From: Methanolobus sp. WCC4
GTDB taxonomy: Archaea > Halobacteriota > Methanosarcinia > Methanosarcinales > Methanosarcinaceae
Direction: 5' to 3'
Length of the DNA stretch: 64,000 nucleotides
Assembly (NCBI RefSeq): GCF_038022665.1
Contig: NZ_CP150629.1
Coordinates: 912,480 to 976,479, forward strand
A program made the position numbers and the translations under genes. Of the stretch, positions 62,163-64,000 are shown one piece after another. The notes under the pieces are model-generated. The model worked only from the letters and a program-made list of their open reading frames with translations, was not told the origin of the DNA and made no database searches. Each line of letters opens with the position of its first letter. Positions within the stretch are counted from its first letter, which is position 1.

Positions 62163-63524
62163 TCATTCATTGCTGCTTCTGTGCTGGAAATACTGGTATT
62201 CCCGCCAGACAAGGAACAAGCTCAAAAGAGCTGCCAGCATGTCAGATATCGGGAAAGCCATCCATACTCCCGTAAGGTCGAAGTAATGGGGAAGAAGGAT
62301 CACCAGCGGAATCAGGAAAAATATCTGACGGCACATTGAGAGGAAGAAGGAAGGTCTGGCTTTGCCCACTGACTGGAACAATGTAGTTCCTATTACGTTC
62401 AGACCGATCAGCGGACTTGCCAGTACCATTATTCTCAGGGCGGATGCTCCACTGCTGATAAGGTCGGCATCGGTGCTGAACATGCTGAAGAATGTTCCCG
62501 GGAATAAGGATAGCAGGATCAGGCCTGTCAGTCCGAAAATGGTGGTGATGATCAATGAGGTTCTGACCGACTCGTTCACCCTTGCATATTTCTGTGCTCC
62601 ATAGTTATATCCGACTATGGGCTGAAGTCCATGGGATATGCCTATGATAGGCATGAGGATAAGCATTATCAATTTGATCGCAACGCCGAACACAGCAATT
62701 GAAAGGTCCCCTCCGTAGATGTTAAGTACGTTGTTCAGCACAAGCATCATGAAACTGTTGGATGCCCCCATCACAAATGAACCGAATCCGATCACAGTTA
62801 TCTCTTTTATCAGGGCGAATTTCGGAGTGAGATTTGCCAGCTCCAGTCTGAGGGGGCTTTTGCCTTTAAGGTAGTAATATAACAGGTATATCGTGCCTGC
62901 CAGTTGTGCAAGTACGGTTGCAAGGGCCGCACCTTTCACACCCATGCCAAATCCGAACATAAGTATCGCGTCAAGGAAGATGTTCAGGATACCTGAAAAG
63001 ACCATGTTATTCATGGCAACCCTGGAATTGCCTTCGGCCCTTACGAGATTATTGAGTACGAAACCAAAAGTGAATGCAAGTGTTCCCTGTAGTATCACAA
63101 CGGCGTATTCCTTTGCGTAGACCAGGTTATCTACAGTCGCACCGAACAGGTTCAGTACTGTGTCCATGTTGAAGAAGAACAGTATCTGGAAGATAACACT
63201 CAGTATCAGTGTGTAGGTAAAGACATTCCCGAGTGTTCTTTCTGCCTTGTCCACATCTCCGGTCCCGAGCATTCGTGAGATGACCGATGAACCACCAACG
63301 CCTATGCCGATCGATATGGCCATCATAAGCATCTGCAAAGGAAAAGCAACAGCTACTCCTGCAATTCCGAGAACGCTCTGTTCACCAAGTGCCCTTCCAA
63401 CGAAGAAGGTGTCCACCAGATTGTAGAATGCGTGTACAAGAAGTCCGATTATGGCAGGTGTGGACAGTTTCCATATTAGCTTGTTGATACTTTCAGTACC
63501 CAGGAATTCACTTTTGTTGTTCAT
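62163..63524 (-). CDS. MATE-family efflux transporter
   Basis: A 453-residue membrane protein with twelve hydrophobic segments in two repeated halves, matching MATE (MatE, DinF/NorM-like) drug:cation antiporters. Typical stretches are KLSTPAIIGLLVHAFYNLVD-TFFVGRALG near the start, SIGIGVGGSSVISRMLG, and PIIGISHGLQPIVGYNYGAQ in the second half. It is 22 bases after a MarR-type regulator gene, a common regulator-pump pair, suggesting inducible efflux. The substrate is unknown. Confidence 0.92.
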   Translation of the reverse strand: MNNKSEFLGTESINKLIWKLSTPAIIGLLVHAFYNLVDTFFVGRALGEQSVLGIAGVAVAFPLQMLMMAISIGIGVGGSSVISRMLGTGDVDKAERTLGNVFTYTLILSVIFQILFFFNMDTVLNLFGATVDNLVYAKEYAVVILQGTLAFTFGFVLNNLVRAEGNSRVAMNNMVFSGILNIFLDAILMFGFGMGVKGAALATVLAQLAGTIYLLYYYLKGKSPLRLELANLTPKFALIKEITVIGFGSFVMGASNSFMMLVLNNVLNIYGGDLSIAVFGVAIKLIMLILMPIIGISHGLQPIVGYNYGAQKYARVNESVRTSLIITTIFGLTGLILLSLFPGTFFSMFSTDADLISSGASALRIMVLASPLIGLNVIGTTLFQSVGKARPSFFLSMCRQIFFLIPLVILLPHYFDLTGVWMAFPISDMLAALLSLFLVWREYQYFQHRSSNE

Positions 63525-63546
63525 GACGCTATCCTGAAACTATAAT

Positions 63547-63996
63547 TCATTTTCCCTTATTTTGCCCTTTATCGAATTCTATAAGGGTTTCTTTGGCTTT
63601 ATCCAGAAGTTTCCTGAAGATGGCTTCCTCCTCTTCTGAGAATTCAGAGAGGAGAATCCCGTTCCATTCATGAAGTGTGCTATTGATCAGGGGGATGATC
63701 TCCCTGCCTTTATCCGAGATGAAAACACGGTATATCCTTCTGTCATCGTCATCTCTTTCGCGGAACACATATCCTTCTTTTTCAAGTGCAGCAATAGCCC
63801 TTGTAGCAGTAGCTTTGCTCAGGTTGAGATATCTTGCAAGGCTTTCCTGAGAGCAACCATCCTTATGGGCAAGTGTTAGCAGGAAGGCGAACATCGGACC
63901 TTTGAGGTTGTATGACTCAAGGGCATTCTCAATGTAAAAGTGGTTATGCGAGAAAATAAAACCGATCTTTGCCCCGATCCTCTCTGATTGCTTCAT
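63547..63996 (-). CDS. MarR-family transcriptional regulator
   Basis: A 149-residue winged-helix regulator with the MarR recognition helix LARYLNLSKATATRAIAALE (about 58-77) and wing YVFRERDDDDRRIYRVFISD-KG. N- and C-terminal helices for dimerisation flank this. It precedes the MATE gene and probably represses the pair, yielding to a phenolic or drug-like ligand. The ATG lies 4 bases from the window end, so its promoter is outside; the coding region appears complete. Confidence 0.9.
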   Translation of the reverse strand: MKQSERIGAKIGFIFSHNHFYIENALESYNLKGPMFAFLLTLAHKDGCSQESLARYLNLSKATATRAIAALEKEGYVFRERDDDDRRIYRVFISDKGREIIPLINSTLHEWNGILLSEFSEEEEAIFRKLLDKAKETLIEFDKGQNKGK

Positions 63997-64000
63997 ATTA

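Overview
The window looks like chromosome of a methanogenic archaeon of the order Methanosarcinales. Supporting genes are the methyl-coenzyme M reductase activation ATPase (AtwA), geranylgeranylglyceryl phosphate synthase (archaeal ether lipids), ribosomal protein L40e, F420H2:NADP oxidoreductase, the archaeal nitrogen repressor NrpR, a nif operon in the methanogen order H-I1-I2-D-K-E-N, COG1361 S-layer-type proteins, AT-rich TATA boxes and GGTGAT/GGAGG ribosome sites. A Methanolobus/Methanococcoides-like genus is a guess only.

Layout. 0.4-8.3 kb: ammonium assimilation. glnA1 is followed by a split archaeal glutamate synthase (amidotransferase, Fe-S/FMN core and GXGXG proteins plus an F420-binding FrhB-like subunit), and a second glutamine synthetase with a GNAT enzyme lies on the other strand. 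8.4-9.2 kb: npdG. 9.4-20.5 kb: a cell-envelope region with acidic secreted proteins, a pair of paralogous exported proteins, a membrane-anchored winged-helix regulator, a MacB-like ABC exporter operon and a secreted transglutaminase-like protein. Embedded here are two homologous ~165-nt leaders with compensatory base changes, each ending at a tiny ORF; this is the best candidate for an undescribed element. 20.6-25.7 kb: small membrane proteins, two methyltransferases plus a decayed copy, a second transglutaminase, a pair of UPF0060 proteins and a 45-bp GC-rich repeat. 25.7-36.9 kb: housekeeping genes (gatCAB, rpl40e, GGGP synthase, atwA, an ABC1/UbiB kinase) and nrpR. 37.1-39.3 kb: three DUF4367-like exported proteins. 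39.7-53.0 kb: the nitrogen island, with amt-glnK, a hybrid PAS kinase, a second amt and nifHI1I2DKEN. 53.1-59.8 kb: a 1981+-residue surface protein and its membrane-anchored partner. 59.9-64 kb: a redox cluster (nitroreductase, FTR-like protein, glutaredoxin, three Rieske proteins) and a MarR-MATE pair.

How it fits together. Ammonium enters through Amt proteins or is made by nitrogenase. Glutamine synthetase and a probably F420H2-fed glutamate synthase then incorporate it. GlnK and NifI1/NifI2 (PII proteins) adjust activity to 2-oxoglutarate, and NrpR represses transcription when nitrogen is plentiful. Candidate NrpR half-site pairs (GGTA-N6-TAC-like) lie just after the TATA boxes of glnA1 and nifH and upstream of amt.

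I saw no tRNA, rRNA, CRISPR array, insertion sequence or phage gene. RNA structures and operators were read by eye and are inferences.
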